A stretch of 64,000 nucleotides of DNA from contig OY848918.1 of NCBI GenBank assembly GCA_963693285.1, forward strand, positions 21,773,484 through 21,837,483, given 5' to 3'. Below, piece by piece: positions 1 to 12,607 of the stretch. Each line of letters starts with the position of its first letter. The stretch's first letter is position 1. The notes under the pieces were generated by a model that had not been told where the DNA came from, searched no databases, and saw only the letters and a program-made list of their open reading frames with translations. Origin of the DNA: Xestospongia muta (Eukaryota > Porifera > Demospongiae > Haplosclerida > Petrosiidae). Both the position numbers and the translations under genes were made by a program.

Positions 1-1514
1 CTGGTAATGAGTTCCAATCTCCTTCCACTGGCAGTACTAAAACAGTTATTGTAGCTAATATGGATATAGGACTAGTAGCTCCTGATAGTAAGCTAGTATT
101 TAAAGCAAGAATTGGAGGTAAAAGGTGAGTTATATATATATATAATGGATCTACAATAAATGCCTTTAATTAATACCATCATGAGGTGACAGTGTTTGAA
201 TTTACAGCTTTGTTAGGAAGTGTTTAAAATAATATTTTTAAATCATATATGATTTGTTGAGTGTCACATTGACTTCCTCACACCTAAGTAACTGTTAACT
301 TTTAACTATAGAGCAGTTAAATAACACACATAGGAGATATTTGGTAATCAATATATACTTTATCTCTCTAATAATACTATAATATTTAACTTTAAAAATA
401 AGCAGACACTAATCCTGAAATTGTCACATTGCTGTAAACAACATTTTAACCTCCTTAAATCAACACAGTATATATGTACATATAACATTAATGCACAAAT
501 ATATTATGTATGTGAATTACTAATGAGTTTATGTTATACTTTATATATAGGATGGGTTATAATACTTTAGTATATGTAGAAGGACTACATTTGTCAGGCA
601 GCTTACAAGCTATTATACATATTGACTATAGTGCTCCATTTCCTCACATTGGATGCATATCTGCTACTTTCACTAGAAAGTAAGTTGATCTTTTAAAAAG
701 ATATTATTTTTATTGGTTTTCTTTTTCTTTAGACCAGATTTGTGGTATTCTGTTCGAGTTCTTAAAGGGTTAAAAGTGACTGATATACCACTTGTCAAAA
801 GTGTTGTTCATTCATTTATTATGAGCATATTCCAATCTTGTAAGTAATACACATTTAATATACACATATATATCAACTTGTAAATATTGTCATACATCAA
901 AGATACTCTTATTAAATTCAATATCCTGATCATTTTACATGTATCAGTACATGTACATAATCCATATGTATATATGTAAGTGAGGATATTATATATGTAC
1001 ACATAATATGGAGGAATGATATCATCTAACAAAGTGTTACATCCTTGTTACCTGACACTATAGTTAGATCATTTGTTACATGTATGCCATATTTGTGTAT
1101 AGTGTTAGTTGATCCAGGAAGACTGGAGATTGATTTCATGTCATCTGGTCCTCAAAGTATAGCTGATCCGAAAACTTCAAGTAAGATTCTGTCTTTGATG
1201 TTATGTACAATATATTAAGTATAATAATATAATTGTTTTATAATTCATTTTTTAGGGAGAGCACGAGGTGTTTTAACTATCACATTTTCAGGCAATCCTC
1301 CAGAAACTAAATCTAAATATGAAGGTAAAGAGAGTTCATGAACTTTAAACGTACCATCTGTCACATTATTGTTATTTCAGCCAAAGTTCATATGATATAT
1401 ACACTAACCTTTTTATCTTATAGTAATTCCTTTGTGTATAAAAATCCATTATTTTAGTACATTAATAGTCATGTGTCACTTCTACAACTATAGTACATAC
1501 ATTCTACTACTACA

Positions 1515-1580
<66 letters not shown>

Positions 1581-3978
1581 ATGATCCTAGAAGATGGGTG
1601 ACGTTTCGTCTTGGCAATCAGAAATATCAATTACAGTTACCAACTGGTAGACAACATTGGAAAACAACACACTCTTTTCTTGTCTATGACTTAAAAGAAG
1701 ATGAGGTAAGAAATAGATAAAAAATATATTACTGTATGCAATGACTTTTAAAAGTACATTATATATTTACAATATTAACTCTATATGACATGTTAACATA
1801 TTATGCTACATGTAAATTGTATGTATCCACACATATCTTATGTATTACTGGGACTGATATCATGGAAGTATGCTTATGTTAATGTTCGTGCCCTCACTAT
1901 TATTAGACTCTGTAACTATTTATTGAATACAAGTGTTAATATCTTCATTTAATCTTGTTTTTAAAACTTGACTTTTAATTATCTATTGTTCTTTTAGATG
2001 ACAATTAAGGTCAAACATCGCCGTGTCATGTACACAATGACATTAGCTGTACACAATATTACAATGACTAGTTTGGGAGTTGTAAGTAATGAAGGTGAAG
2101 AGCTTCAAGGAAATAAGTAAATTATTAAGACATCATTTCCTCAATTAATAATGTACTGAACACTCTGTATCCTTGTCATTTTGTATTACATTCTTTTATT
2201 TCTTTTCTTTTTACTTTAATTTTGTCACTCTCCTTTTTACTTCCTCATCTCATTTCCTTTCATTTCCTGTTTATATAGATACTTATCACTTAGTAATTCT
2301 GAGACTAATTTTGCTATGGACTTAGATTATACACCTCTGCTACCATTCTCTCTCAATTATCTCTCGGTATCCACTTCTAAACAAGGTCTCTTTTTATAAA
2401 CTTCTAACATTTGATATGCAACGTCACTCTCTATAGTTGCTGGTGTATTATATGTACATGTACATTCTGGTACTGGACTACGTAGTGGTGATGTCGATGG
2501 CCTTAGTGACCCCTATTGTGTAGTATTAGTCAATAAGAACAAGGCAAGCATAAGAATTACATTAACTTTTACCAGTAACCAGTAGTATTGGTAAAAGGAT
2601 ATCCACTATGTATTAACATTGTATGTATAAAACCTTGTTTATTTTAATAGGTGCTCACTACCCATTATATATTGGATACTCTTGAGCCAAAATGGGAAAG
2701 AGGAATCGAGTTTTTTGTACATGACTTTACTCAAGTGTCTTTAACATTTGTTGTTTATGACTGGGATGGTCCACTTGTTGGAGATGACTTTTTAGGATCT
2801 TGTAAAATGAATTTGGAATTGGTATGGATAAGATAGATAGATTAATGGACATATAGTGTGATCAGTATACTATACATCATGCAAATAGATAGAAGAATGG
2901 ACAGATGGATTGAGAAATGGATGTGTGTATGAACAAATGGATAGATGAATGAACAAATAGAAAGATTAGTTAATGGCTACTATGCTAATGGATTGAGATA
3001 TCATAATAATTACTTGAACATTTATTTCAAATATTTACTTTTTTGTATGTTACTCAGGACAAACCCTATGTCTTACAAAAGCAGTTAGATCTTGAAATTG
3101 ATGGGAGCTCAGTTTTTAATGGACAATCATTAGGACAAGTCACTGTATCTGTTGTATTTAGAGATGTGGAATCAGTTTCAAGATCAGGTTAGATAAGTCC
3201 TTGTATGTTTATAAATGTATCTTTCCTTCCTTAGAATTATCTGATACAACAACAACTGTTTCTGTATCGAATTCCAACTTGGCACAAGCCTCAACTTTAA
3301 CTAAAAGTGCCTCCAAACAAAATGTTAGTCACTACTTTACAATCCATCCTCAATTAAATTCCTTTTAGTGGAAGAAACTCAAAGGTCTGGGAGGTTTACT
3401 ACCAGGAGAAAGTAAGGACGAATCTGATTTTTTGATTTTTTCTTGATTTTTTCTTTCCATCTTCAATATAGACTTTGGCATTATTGAGTTGTCAATTATC
3501 AAAGGGAGAAACTTAGTAGCAATGGATAGAAATGGTAAGTGACAGAAACAACAACATCACAATAAGATAGTAATAATAGCACAATAAAATAGTAATAATA
3601 GCACAATAAGATAATAAAATATTTGACACTAACCTAACAAGTAGTCATGACAAACATAATATTAGATGTTACATTTATCATACTTGTACAAGTTAATATT
3701 CATTGTATAGATGTCATACATGGACTATTTTTGTTTAGGGTTTAGTGATCCTTACATTGTTGTAAAATATGGTACATGTGAAATGTATCGCACTCCCTTC
3801 ATTAACAAAACTCTTAATCCTAATTGGAATTGTCATTGTACATTATCAGCTCCAGCCCCTACATCTTCTATTGTTATTGTGAGTTAAAGAGTATGCTCCT
3901 TTATAAGGAGATATTAATGATAGTAATTTATGGAGTAGGAAATTTATGTTGTTGCTATTAAAACAGTGCTTAAATGAT

Positions 3979-4077
<99 letters not shown>

Positions 4078-6642
4078 GGAATGTTGGGATCATGATCAAT
4101 TCTCTAATGATGATTTTATGGGCTCAATAGCATTTTCTTCTGATGAATTGCACATTTTTGAGGTAAGAACACTTATCATGTACTGTGGTCTCATATCATA
4201 TGACTTCTCTTTATTAGAATGGTCCCATATGGTGTAAATTACTTCATGTTGCTAACGGAGAGATTTTTATAGAACTAAGAAAGACAGAAGCATCACAAGT
4301 ATGTTTTTATCCTAAAACAATTGATAATATTTATAGACATCATGTCACATTGATGTAACAGGCATTCTTCCTACAAAAATGTGTTATATCTTCTATAACT
4401 ATTATTACTATAGGACAGCCTTTCATCTGGAGATATATCACATTTAGATGAAGCATCTAAGCATCTTTTAGAAAGAAACCCAGACTCACAGAGTATTAGT
4501 TCTAGCATTGTTGACAGTGAATGTCAGGAACCGCCAGATGTTAGAGGATTGGAGCAAACAAAACCTTTCATTGTTGCTACACAAGATAGCAATGAAGCTT
4601 CTTCTGTTCATTCTTCCTCTCCAATATATCATTCAGCTTCAAATTTAACTACTTTAAATGTACCTGGAGGAAATGTTAATATTAGTAAGTAATTGTGGGT
4701 GTCCTGTTTTGACATTAAATAACATTTTAAGTGACAAATGATTTCTGACCTAATGTATTATCATGAATTGTAGTTGCATTGGAGGTTCAGTGCACAAAGA
4801 ATGTACTAAAGTGCTTTAAATTATTATTTAATATTTTATATATACAAATCAAGTAGTAGATCAGTTACAAATTACTCTCTGATTATAGGAAGACGTAATA
4901 CAGTAAATGTCCCTTCTCGTCCTAAATCTGTTACTCCTTCTGTTGGAAGTAGTGACTCAAGTTTATCGCACCAAAGTTTGCTAATAAGCACTATTGGAAC
5001 AACTGATGCTGAGAATGAGTTTAGAGCACGTCAACATAGACGCAATGGTGAGAGAGAGGGGGAGGGAGAGGGAGAGAAAATACCCAATCTATGTACTTGA
5101 AACTATTTATCCTTTCCAGACCCAATGTTATCAGCTGAAATGCGTGGTCTATTTCTAGAGACTCCAGTTACTAATCCAGGATACACTGCATTCTACTACA
5201 GTGTGAGTGGTGAAATAATTGAAGCAGAGGGACTAAAAGGAAAACTAGGTAAAGATACAGTACATGTAGATAATAGAAATCAGCACTCTGTATAGTACCT
5301 TACTGTGTGGTAGCGAATTCAATGTCTTACATAAATCACAATATATACTACATACCTTAATCCCTTTGTCTATATCTATGCTCCAAGCACCTTTACAGGT
5401 AGAGACTGGTTTATTTTTACAATATATAACTTAGTTGAAAAGTCTTAGGCAGAGGGGTAATAGATGTGAAAGGATATTTCAGACTTTATATTTGTCTGGA
5501 CAACCAATACTAAAACTCAATAAACATTGTATTGGTTGTTGTATTGTATATATAGCTTGGTTTTATTTTTTGATTTTTAGTATTGGTTGTCCAGACAAAT
5601 ATAAAGTCTGAAATGTCCTTTCAAATATATAACTTAGTTATTTGACACAACTTTCTTTTTTTATTAGATCATCTTGAGCTTTACATCAAGATAAGATTGA
5701 ACAGGTATGTACCTATATGTACATATACGTGTATTGTATTATGCGTTGTATAATTATGTTAAGCCTCCTTGTTAGATATCATGCATTTAATATCATTGTT
5801 TAGTCATCCAAGTCACTTAAGAAGTCAAAAGTTTGATAGAGGTCATGTTGTTCATCGTAGTCGTCGACTTAGAGGTAGCAGTTCTCTTCGCTATAAGGAA
5901 CCTTTTGTGGTATGAATAGATATATGAATGAATAAATAGATGGATAGAGGGTTAGAAGGATGGATGAATGGATAGATAGAAGGATGGATGGATGGATGGA
6001 TGGATAGAAGGATGGATGGATGGATAGATAGAAGGATGGATGGATGGATGGATAGAAAGATGGATGGATGGATGGATAGAAGGATGGATGGATGGATAGA
6101 TAGAAGGATGGATGGATGGACGGATAGAAAGATGGATGGATGGATGGATAGAAGGATGGATGGATGGATAAATAAATGTATTGATGGATGAATGGGTACT
6201 TAAATGGATAGATACATTTATAATAAACAAATGAATGGATTAACAGATAAATGTTACTTTCAGGTTAAGGAAAGTCCAGTACCTTCAGACTCTCTCTTGA
6301 CCATAGACCTAAAGAGTGGTCCTCGTGTTACCCTCGGGACCCATGTTATTACATTAGACAAATTTTTTGAAGGTAAGAACCTTTACTACATAATACAGTC
6401 ATATTGTAACCACCATTGATAACATAGTACGTATACAAGATATTTTACATTATTTTCTTTTCCAGGTAACTTGAAAGCTACTAAATGGTTGGATTTAGGA
6501 AATGGTTAGTTATACATTTTTACATTATCTTATTTGGCTAATGTATTTATTCAATGTTTTAGATATGAGAATTATGATACAGTTGTCACGGCAACGACCT
6601 CATGTTCGTAGTATGGATGCTGGAATTGCAGATCAGAGATAA
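1..6642 (+). CDS. ESYT: Extended synaptotagmin-like lipid-transfer protein, SMP + C2 domains (5' partial)
   Basis: Likely tethers the ER to another membrane and moves lipids between them. Visible from the middle of an SMP lipid-binding domain (exons 1-4; the fourth opens [13 protein letters not shown]), then a diverged C2-like stretch, a C2 with [10 protein letters not shown] near 2500, a C2 with [10 protein letters not shown] near 3740, a Ser-rich linker, and a last C2-like region ending at TAA 6640-6642. Exons: <1-124, 551-679, 733-839, 1103-1180, 1256-1324, 1581-1705, 1998-2116, 2279-2385, 2437-2543, 2651-2821, 3058-3187, 3235-3323, 3369-3411, 3472-3534, 3739-3878, 4079-4162, 4218-4298, 4414-4684, 4889-5047, 5120-5248, 5668-5704, 5804-5909, 6264-6372, 6466-6504, 6563-6642. 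All join in frame. The intron after exon 9 starts with GC. The N-terminal membrane anchor lies outside the window. A tricalbin-type or other SMP/C2 protein is the alternative. Confidence 0.85.
1517..1578 (+). repeat. (CT)n microsatellite serving as polypyrimidine tract
   Basis: About 30 uninterrupted CT units run directly into the CAG acceptor at 1580 of the ESYT-like gene, so the repeat is the polypyrimidine tract of that intron. Confidence 0.95.
3980..4074 (+). repeat. (CT)n microsatellite serving as polypyrimidine tract
   Basis: Nearly 50 CT units end four bases before the acceptor AG of the ESYT-like exon at 4079. The long Ser-Leu and Arg-Glu reading frames across it are artefacts of the repeat. 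Confidence 0.95.
5467..5623. repeat. Inverted repeat, 49-nt arms (MITE-like)
   Basis: The arm at 5467-5515 is the reverse complement of 5575-5623 with one mismatch, around a 59-nt centre. A short direct repeat (ATATATAACTTAGTT) stands outside both arms, at about 5422-5436 and 5625-5639. It lies in an intron of the ESYT-like gene. No coding capacity; a non-autonomous DNA element is the simplest reading. Confidence 0.85.
5952..6196. repeat. GGAT/GGATAGAA-type tetranucleotide satellite
   Basis: Interspersed GGATGGATGGATAGAAG units fill most of an intron of the ESYT-like gene. Open frames on both strands (Ile-His-Pro-Ser and Met-Asp-Gly-Trp repeats) come from the repeat and are not genes. Confidence 0.95.
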
Positions 6643-8013
6643 TACATATCAATAAAATTAAGTTGACTGTCATTAGATTCATTAAAATGTTATAATCCTT
6701 TTGTTTAATGTATTTAATTTTTACTATATATTTTATGAAATTATCATCTTAAATTTAATAAGTCTCAATATATATATCTGTCAACATGTTATATTTTACG
6801 CACTTATATGTGTAAGTACAATATATTGTCATACAAACTGTTCCTGTACTGTTATACTAGTAGCCAGTCTTTGTGTTTGATGACTTCCTTTATATTATAA
6901 GTGAAACATCAACATCTCATAAATTGGATATTAATGCATCAATTTAATATAAATTATATTGTAGAGACACCCGCCAGACATTTGTTGTCGTCATGCCTTG
7001 TATTTTCAGGGTTACTCGTTCAGAATATCTTCTTGAAGACCAGCGAAGCAAGAAGTGTCTTTTTTATCTCTGTGTGATACAACGCTTAAGTTTAGAAGTC
7101 TCTCCTGGCATTGCAACAGTGCACAAAATGCTCGTGACTGTTTTGAGTGAGTTCACCATTTTCAGTGAGTCATTGATCCAGTGTTCTGTTTACTCATTCT
7201 CAAAACAGTCAGAGCAGATGAATCAAGATGAAAATACCAATGAGATCTGCTAATGTTGATGCTGTGTCTACTGACATAAGAAGCAACTAAATGAGGCTGT
7301 GTATCTCAGCTATGGCCAAGCTAAGGATCCTATCAGAATTGAAGCAAGGTAATAGAGACACCAGCTTAGAATTGTTTTGAAAGATTTGATATAGTTCAGA
7401 GGCTATTGTTGTGCTCTTTACTGTATCAACTCATTTTCAAAACAGTTTGGAGTAGATATCTGAATTTGTATTCATTGTGAAATCATGTTAGCAAGCTACA
7501 TTTTTGAAGCAAAGTAAAGAACTCTGGTTTATTATAAGAAGGAACAATCGAGAATTGTTTCGAATGAATTGATTTCAATGTAGAAAAGTCATTTTATTAA
7601 TATCACTCATTTTTAAAACAGTTCAGCTAGGATTGACCTGGTCTTAGGATCTGGTGGGCACATCTCAATACAACATCTGCAGTTTATTGAGAAATCTTTC
7701 TATTTTAAGTACATTGGACAAAAGAACAAACCATCATACTAGTCTACAGGATGAGAACACGAATAAAACAAATTTTTATTATAAATGCGAGTTAATTAAA
7801 ATATTAATTATTCATAATAATTAATTTATTAATATTAAGATTGCATTAAGTTAATAAGGGGTGTGGCTGATTAGAAGATGCATTCTTGGTGAGTTATCAC
7901 AATGACATCTGTGTTTCTAAATAACATTCATTACTGATGAAACATTAATAGTAGTATCTATAATATATTTACTAAACATATAAAGGGTTGTCAATAGAAA
8001 TGTTATATTTAAC
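6643..8013. other. Intergenic stretch, no convincing gene
   Basis: Begins with the 3' end of the ESYT-like gene (an AATAAA at 6651). A degenerate motif close to TCACTCATTTTCAAAACAG recurs near 7190, 7427 and 7604, which suggests an old, decayed repeat of roughly 200 bp. The frame at 6993-7253 has no recognisable domain. Confidence 0.6.
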
Positions 8014-8427
8014 ATGGCTGGTTTGGTAAGGACTCTCTTGTTTTCTAGTCTTCTAAATATACCTTTCCCATCTTCAAAAGAGGCTGAAATTGCTTTTAAA
8101 ACATTGTCTGTTGATACGGAACCAAGAAAAGATGTAATCAAAAAGATATCTGTTGACAACACTACACTTAATGTGTAAGTAGCAGTGCCCCTATAATATC
8201 ATTGTATAATTAAATTAGTTGTAATAATTATTTTGATTAATAGCTCTACATGTATGGTCAGTAATGTTTATGTCATTTTTAAAAATTTATTTTGTTATAG
8301 TCAATTTTCTGCTGCTGAGGCTCGTCTTCTTAGAGTAGCCATAGGATCGTTCTTCGATCATCTCGTTCTTGTTGTGGAAACCATTAAAGAATTTGGTCCT
8401 CCAATGGAATCACAAATGGAACAGTAG
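8014..8427 (+). CDS. LAGE3: KEOPS/EKC complex subunit Pcc1 (LAGE3 family)
   Basis: Pcc1 is the dimerisation subunit of KEOPS, which makes the t6A modification at position 37 of ANN-decoding tRNAs together with the Kae1/OSGEP enzyme. Two exons, 8014-8174 and 8301-8427, give 95 residues, the normal size of this small family. Family hallmarks are in order: an N-terminal strand ending in IPFPSSKEAEIAFKTLSVD, the EPRKDVIKK turn, then FSAAEARLLRVAIGSFFDHL and LVVETIKEFG at the C-terminal helix. The start at 8014 is the only in-frame ATG close upstream; an upstream ATG at 8000 is closed after nine codons by a TAA. The gene is compact and lies between the ESYT-like gene and bHLH-PAS gene A on the same strand. 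I am confident of the family. Confidence 0.9.
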
Positions 8428-9208
8428 CAATCGAATGAGCATAGATATATACCAATCATATCTTTATCTTCACCATTATAGCTATTTGTCACAAGATTGT
8501 CACATTTTAAGCAGTATGAACATGTATCCACAAACATCATGTTCATTCCAATTTGGTACACATGGTTTTTCAAATGGGTCATGTATATTAAAGGATAGCA
8601 TTTTATAAGACATTCATAGTGTGATTACATAAGGAGATAGATAACAGGGCGATATGACTATTGATGCAGACAAATTGTCTAGTAAAAATACCATTCTTGA
8701 ACTTTATTCAAAACATAATTGTTAGATTAAAGGTTAAGTTTTTATAGGCTATGGCCATTGGAATTATGAGTAGCTCTTTCAAGTCATCTCATATTTATTT
8801 CACGTGGTATAAGTATTAATTACTATGTGATGAAACCACGGTAACAGGTATCATCTGACAAGTATGTCTATACCACAATGAAGCCTTTATATTGCGTGGT
8901 TTATAACCTGTAATCTTGAGAGAATGCTTTACAGAGTGCATACTTGATGCATACCACATCAGCAAAAAAATATTATATTAATTAAACTATTAAATGCAAC
9001 GTGGCACTATTCATCAAGTGATACCAGTAAGTGTCTCTCTTATATTTTGGGTGGAGCTGCTTCTTTTGAGGTTATAAGTGAAACTGTCGTAGTCTTGTGC
9101 TCTTTTTGTTTGCTAAAGTGGTATACGAATTAACTTTTACTATCCTAACAAGTTACTCCCAACAAACTATCGTTGAACTGTTGTTAGAGAGAGTGACCCA
9201 AAGCCAAC
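8428..9208. other. Intergenic, upstream region of bHLH-PAS gene A
   Basis: No gene seen. It should hold the LAGE3 terminator and the promoter and 5' leader of gene A, whose first donor is at 9212. Confidence 0.6.
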
Positions 9209-12200
9209 ATGGTAAGCAACAATAACGCTATCATTTTAAGACTTAGAGAAATTGTATATACAGTTCAGGCACTAGCCTGCCTGCCTAGGAAAGAGAATAC
9301 GCTAATATGTCTTACTTGAATGTAGCAAAGGTTATTGTAAAGTCAGGCATTATATGTTTGTGCTGATACAACAAATATGAAAAAGTGACCTTTAAATCTA
9401 GGTATGTACCTCTTGTAGTCCTAGCTGGTTGTATGGTAACATAATGATTGAAAGCTTGTCACAAAATACCTGTTAAAGAGATAAACGATTTATTACTTAG
9501 TTAATGCTTATTAACCTCTAATGTCAGTGTGAAGCAATCATGTATGGAGTTGTTAATTCTATTATATTATCTTCAATTGACACTTTGACCTATAGGATAT
9601 GGCTACACCTAACAACCAACACACTTCTCGTTTTGCTACAACTCAACCTTATACAGTCTCTAAGAAAAAAGATGCAAATCAAAGACGACGTAACACTTAT
9701 CGACAACTCATGAAAGAATTGGGCGATGAACTTCCTTTCCCAAATGATGTTATGTCTCAAATCGATTATAATTCTCGTTTAAGATTAGCTCTGTGTTACT
9801 TTAAAATGAAAACCATTTCTCAAGATAAACCAAAAACAGATGGTAATGATAAGACAATAGGTCATTACATGACAAGTTGGTATCAGTGTTGGCTATAAGT
9901 GTGATATTATATGACAATCACAAGATGTCATGACAATTGCATGACTGTTAATGATACTAATAAATATCTATTTAATAAGTATATTTCCATTAAATTATTC
10001 GCAACCCCCAACTAGTGTAAAGGATAGCCATTACCAGCTGTTGGTGTTAAGATATTAACTAAATTCATAAGCTTTATAAATATGGTTGAGTGATCTTTGA
10101 TATTTTAATCTACTGAAATTAATTACATGTTTGTTGCTCTAATAGAAATTGTTCCCAAGCAACGTCCGAACTTACATCTTGGTTTACTCCAAGATTTAAT
10201 GATTGATGTAAGTTCATTAATTAATTCATTTGTTTATCTATCTATCTTTATCCTGTTCATCATTCCTGTTTAATGATCCATTCATCTCATTCGTTAACTC
10301 ATTTAACTCTCCTCTCATAGTCACTGAATGGATTTTTAATGGTAATGACAGCAAATGGAGATATTCTTTACCTCTCTGACAGTGTTTATAAACATCTTGG
10401 ACTTGTCCAGGTAATGAAACCACTTCAAAGTCTAAAATAATGACAACAGCAATTACTGTACTAGTATTAGATCACAGTAGTAACAATGTTTGGTTTTTAA
10501 ATTCATTATTTCATTTCTAGATGGAAAACTTGGGACACTCTTTATATGATTTGATACATGAAGACGACCATGCTAATGTTAAGAATAGTCTAGAGGAAGC
10601 AGAAGCTAGATCATTAGCTAGTGTTACTAGTCAAGGTAATAAACTTTGTATGTTAATACATATTGATCTAATTCTTATACAGAATCAGTGGAGTGTACTT
10701 TTTTTTGTCGCATGAAGTGTTCTCGTTTTAAAGTAGCCAACTCTGCTACTAAATACCCTGGTTATAAGGTACCTAGAAATAGAATTTGTATCAAGACCTT
10801 TTCTTTTACTTCCAAAGCTTGTCTTTGTATCTGGTCGCTTCAAGTTTAAAGGCAGTTCAATGTTTTTAATGGCCATTGTTCATCCTGTAAATGCACCTTC
10901 TATTTCAGAGATAAGAATGGAAGGAAACATGTTTGTATCACATTATAGTTTGGACTTAAAATGTATTTTTTATGATGGCAGGTTAGTTGAATACAGTCTA
11001 TAAGAAAATACAATGTTATTATAAGTGACTGTACAAATAGGCAGAAAAACAGATTTTTAGTAAAGCTGTAATGTATACAGACTCTCCTCCTCACTACAAC
11101 ATTGCAATCCAAAAACAATAATTTAATTTTAAAATATTTTTACAGGTTGCGTCACTTATTGGGCTTTGAAAAGGCTGAACTTACAAATTGCCTTCATCTT
11201 GGTTTTCATCATCATGATGATGTAGGTATTGTATTAGCATGTGCTGATGAAAGTAAGCTATATTATATTCTTAGTATTAAAATGTACTTCATTATACTTA
11301 GTTGTACAAAAAGGTGAAAGTCTAAGTGGCTATTATCGCTTTTTAAATAAATTCGGCGAATTCATATGGCTTCAGTCTCGAGCAACCATGATATTTGATA
11401 GTAGGACTGGCAAACCATCATATATGATGAGCATGAATTTTATTATTAGGTGAGTTCTTCAAATTTGACAAATGGTCATTTCATATTTATTGATTTATTT
11501 CTTTTAGCCGAGAAAAAGGAGAAAGCAGTTTAGAATTACGAAAAGCACTCACAAGTGGAGATAATACTAGTACACTCATGGAATCAACTTATTCTCACGA
11601 TCCAATTCCTGTTCCACGAATTGATGGACAACAAGTCAATCCTTTGGAAAGCCCTTTTAATGACTATGACGAAGACACAAGATCTATTAAGACAGAGTCC
11701 AGTTCTGTGTCACCGATCTCAGTTCTCAGTCACCCTCCGGTACCAATTGTAGAATTGGATGTCCCTACTAAAGATGATACGTTTGATACTGGTTCCTATC
11801 ACTCGTCATACGACTCCGCTTATTACACAAGCTCAAATTCTTCACCATCAATTATTGATTCAGAGCTTGGTAGTGAATCAACCAGTCCCAGTAGTTTTCC
11901 TGACTTCTCCACAACTTTAGATATGCCTCAGTCATGCCAATCACAGCCCAAAACTACCCATTCCAGTGTACTGATATCTCTCCTTACCTCTAGTACTCCC
12001 TTATCAACAATGGTCAACCAAACAGATCCCTTACCCCTAGGATTAAGTCCACGTTCTTACAACACATCCACACTTATGCCTTCACCATTCCAGTTTTCAA
12101 CTCATGCACCTACAACACAGCAACCTGTCTATTCTCGGCCTTTTTATTACCTACAATCTCAAGCTCCACTGACTGACTACACACATACACAACCGTATAT

Positions 12201-12492
12201 GACAACTTATTCAGTATCAAGACCACAAGTTCAACACCAGGGATTATCCCAATTACCAACTGAAAGTCCATTACAATTTTACACAAATGGCCAGTATCAT
12301 ATAAATCCGACCACATCCACAAATACTTTGAGTTGGAGTAACGAATATGTAACACACAACATCCCTCAAAACTATACTGGAAATACGTTTGTTGAGGAAA
12401 TTCCTTTTTTTGAGGAGATCAATAGTACAGTGACAGGCCCTGATGATTATACTCATATATCAGATAATATAACTGATTTAAAGTATCAGTAA
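9209..12492 (+). CDS. bHLH-PAS transcription factor A (class I, HIF/SIM/NPAS-like)
   Basis: DNA-binding regulator expected to dimerise with an ARNT-type partner. Exons 9209-9211, 9596-9842, 10146-10207, 10321-10410, 10521-10635, 10683-10768, 10818-10981, 11146-11252, 11302-11449 and 11508-12492 give 668 residues. Order: short N-terminus with SRFATTQPY, bHLH (about 23-75, ELPFPNDVMSQIDYNSRLRL in the second half), PAS-A starting SLNGFLMVMTANGDILYLSD, PAS-B with GYYRFLNKFGEFIWLQSRAT, then a long Ser/Thr/Pro/Gln-rich tail that looks like an activation region. The start may be the lone ATG ending exon 1 (9209) or ATG 9599 two codons into exon 2. Compared with gene B, four residues of the basic region are missing. 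No LxxLAP hydroxylation motif of HIF-alpha is visible. Tandem duplicate of gene B. Confidence 0.88.
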
Positions 12493-12601
12493 GTGATTGA
12501 TCACTGATTGACTACACACTTTTAATTAATGTCATTTGTGAATTATGTTTTCCATGAAATTATGTATATTTGTTTTACTTTATAATATACCACAAAAGTT
12601 T

Positions 12602-12607
12602 AATAAA
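12602..12607 (+). terminator. Probable polyadenylation signal of gene A
   Basis: AATAAA 110 bases after the stop codon of gene A, in an AT-rich 3' region with no competing coding sequence. Confidence 0.5.

Noticed and set aside
2081..2086. Stronger donor GTAAGT in the ESYT-like exon 7
   Set aside because: Using it puts a stop codon (ACT TAG) at the start of the next exon; the donor at 2117 keeps the frame.
3846..4237. Open frames of Arg-Glu and Ser-Leu repeats on both strands
   Set aside because: They are produced by the CT microsatellite next to an acceptor; the coding frame is the C2 exon at 4079.
5952..6230. Ile-His-Pro-Ser and Met-Asp-Gly-Trp repeat frames
   Set aside because: Translation of an intronic GGAT satellite, open in several frames at once.
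6993..7253. 86-codon frame upstream of LAGE3
   Set aside because: No domain, no splice partners, and it sits in a stretch with decayed repeated motifs.
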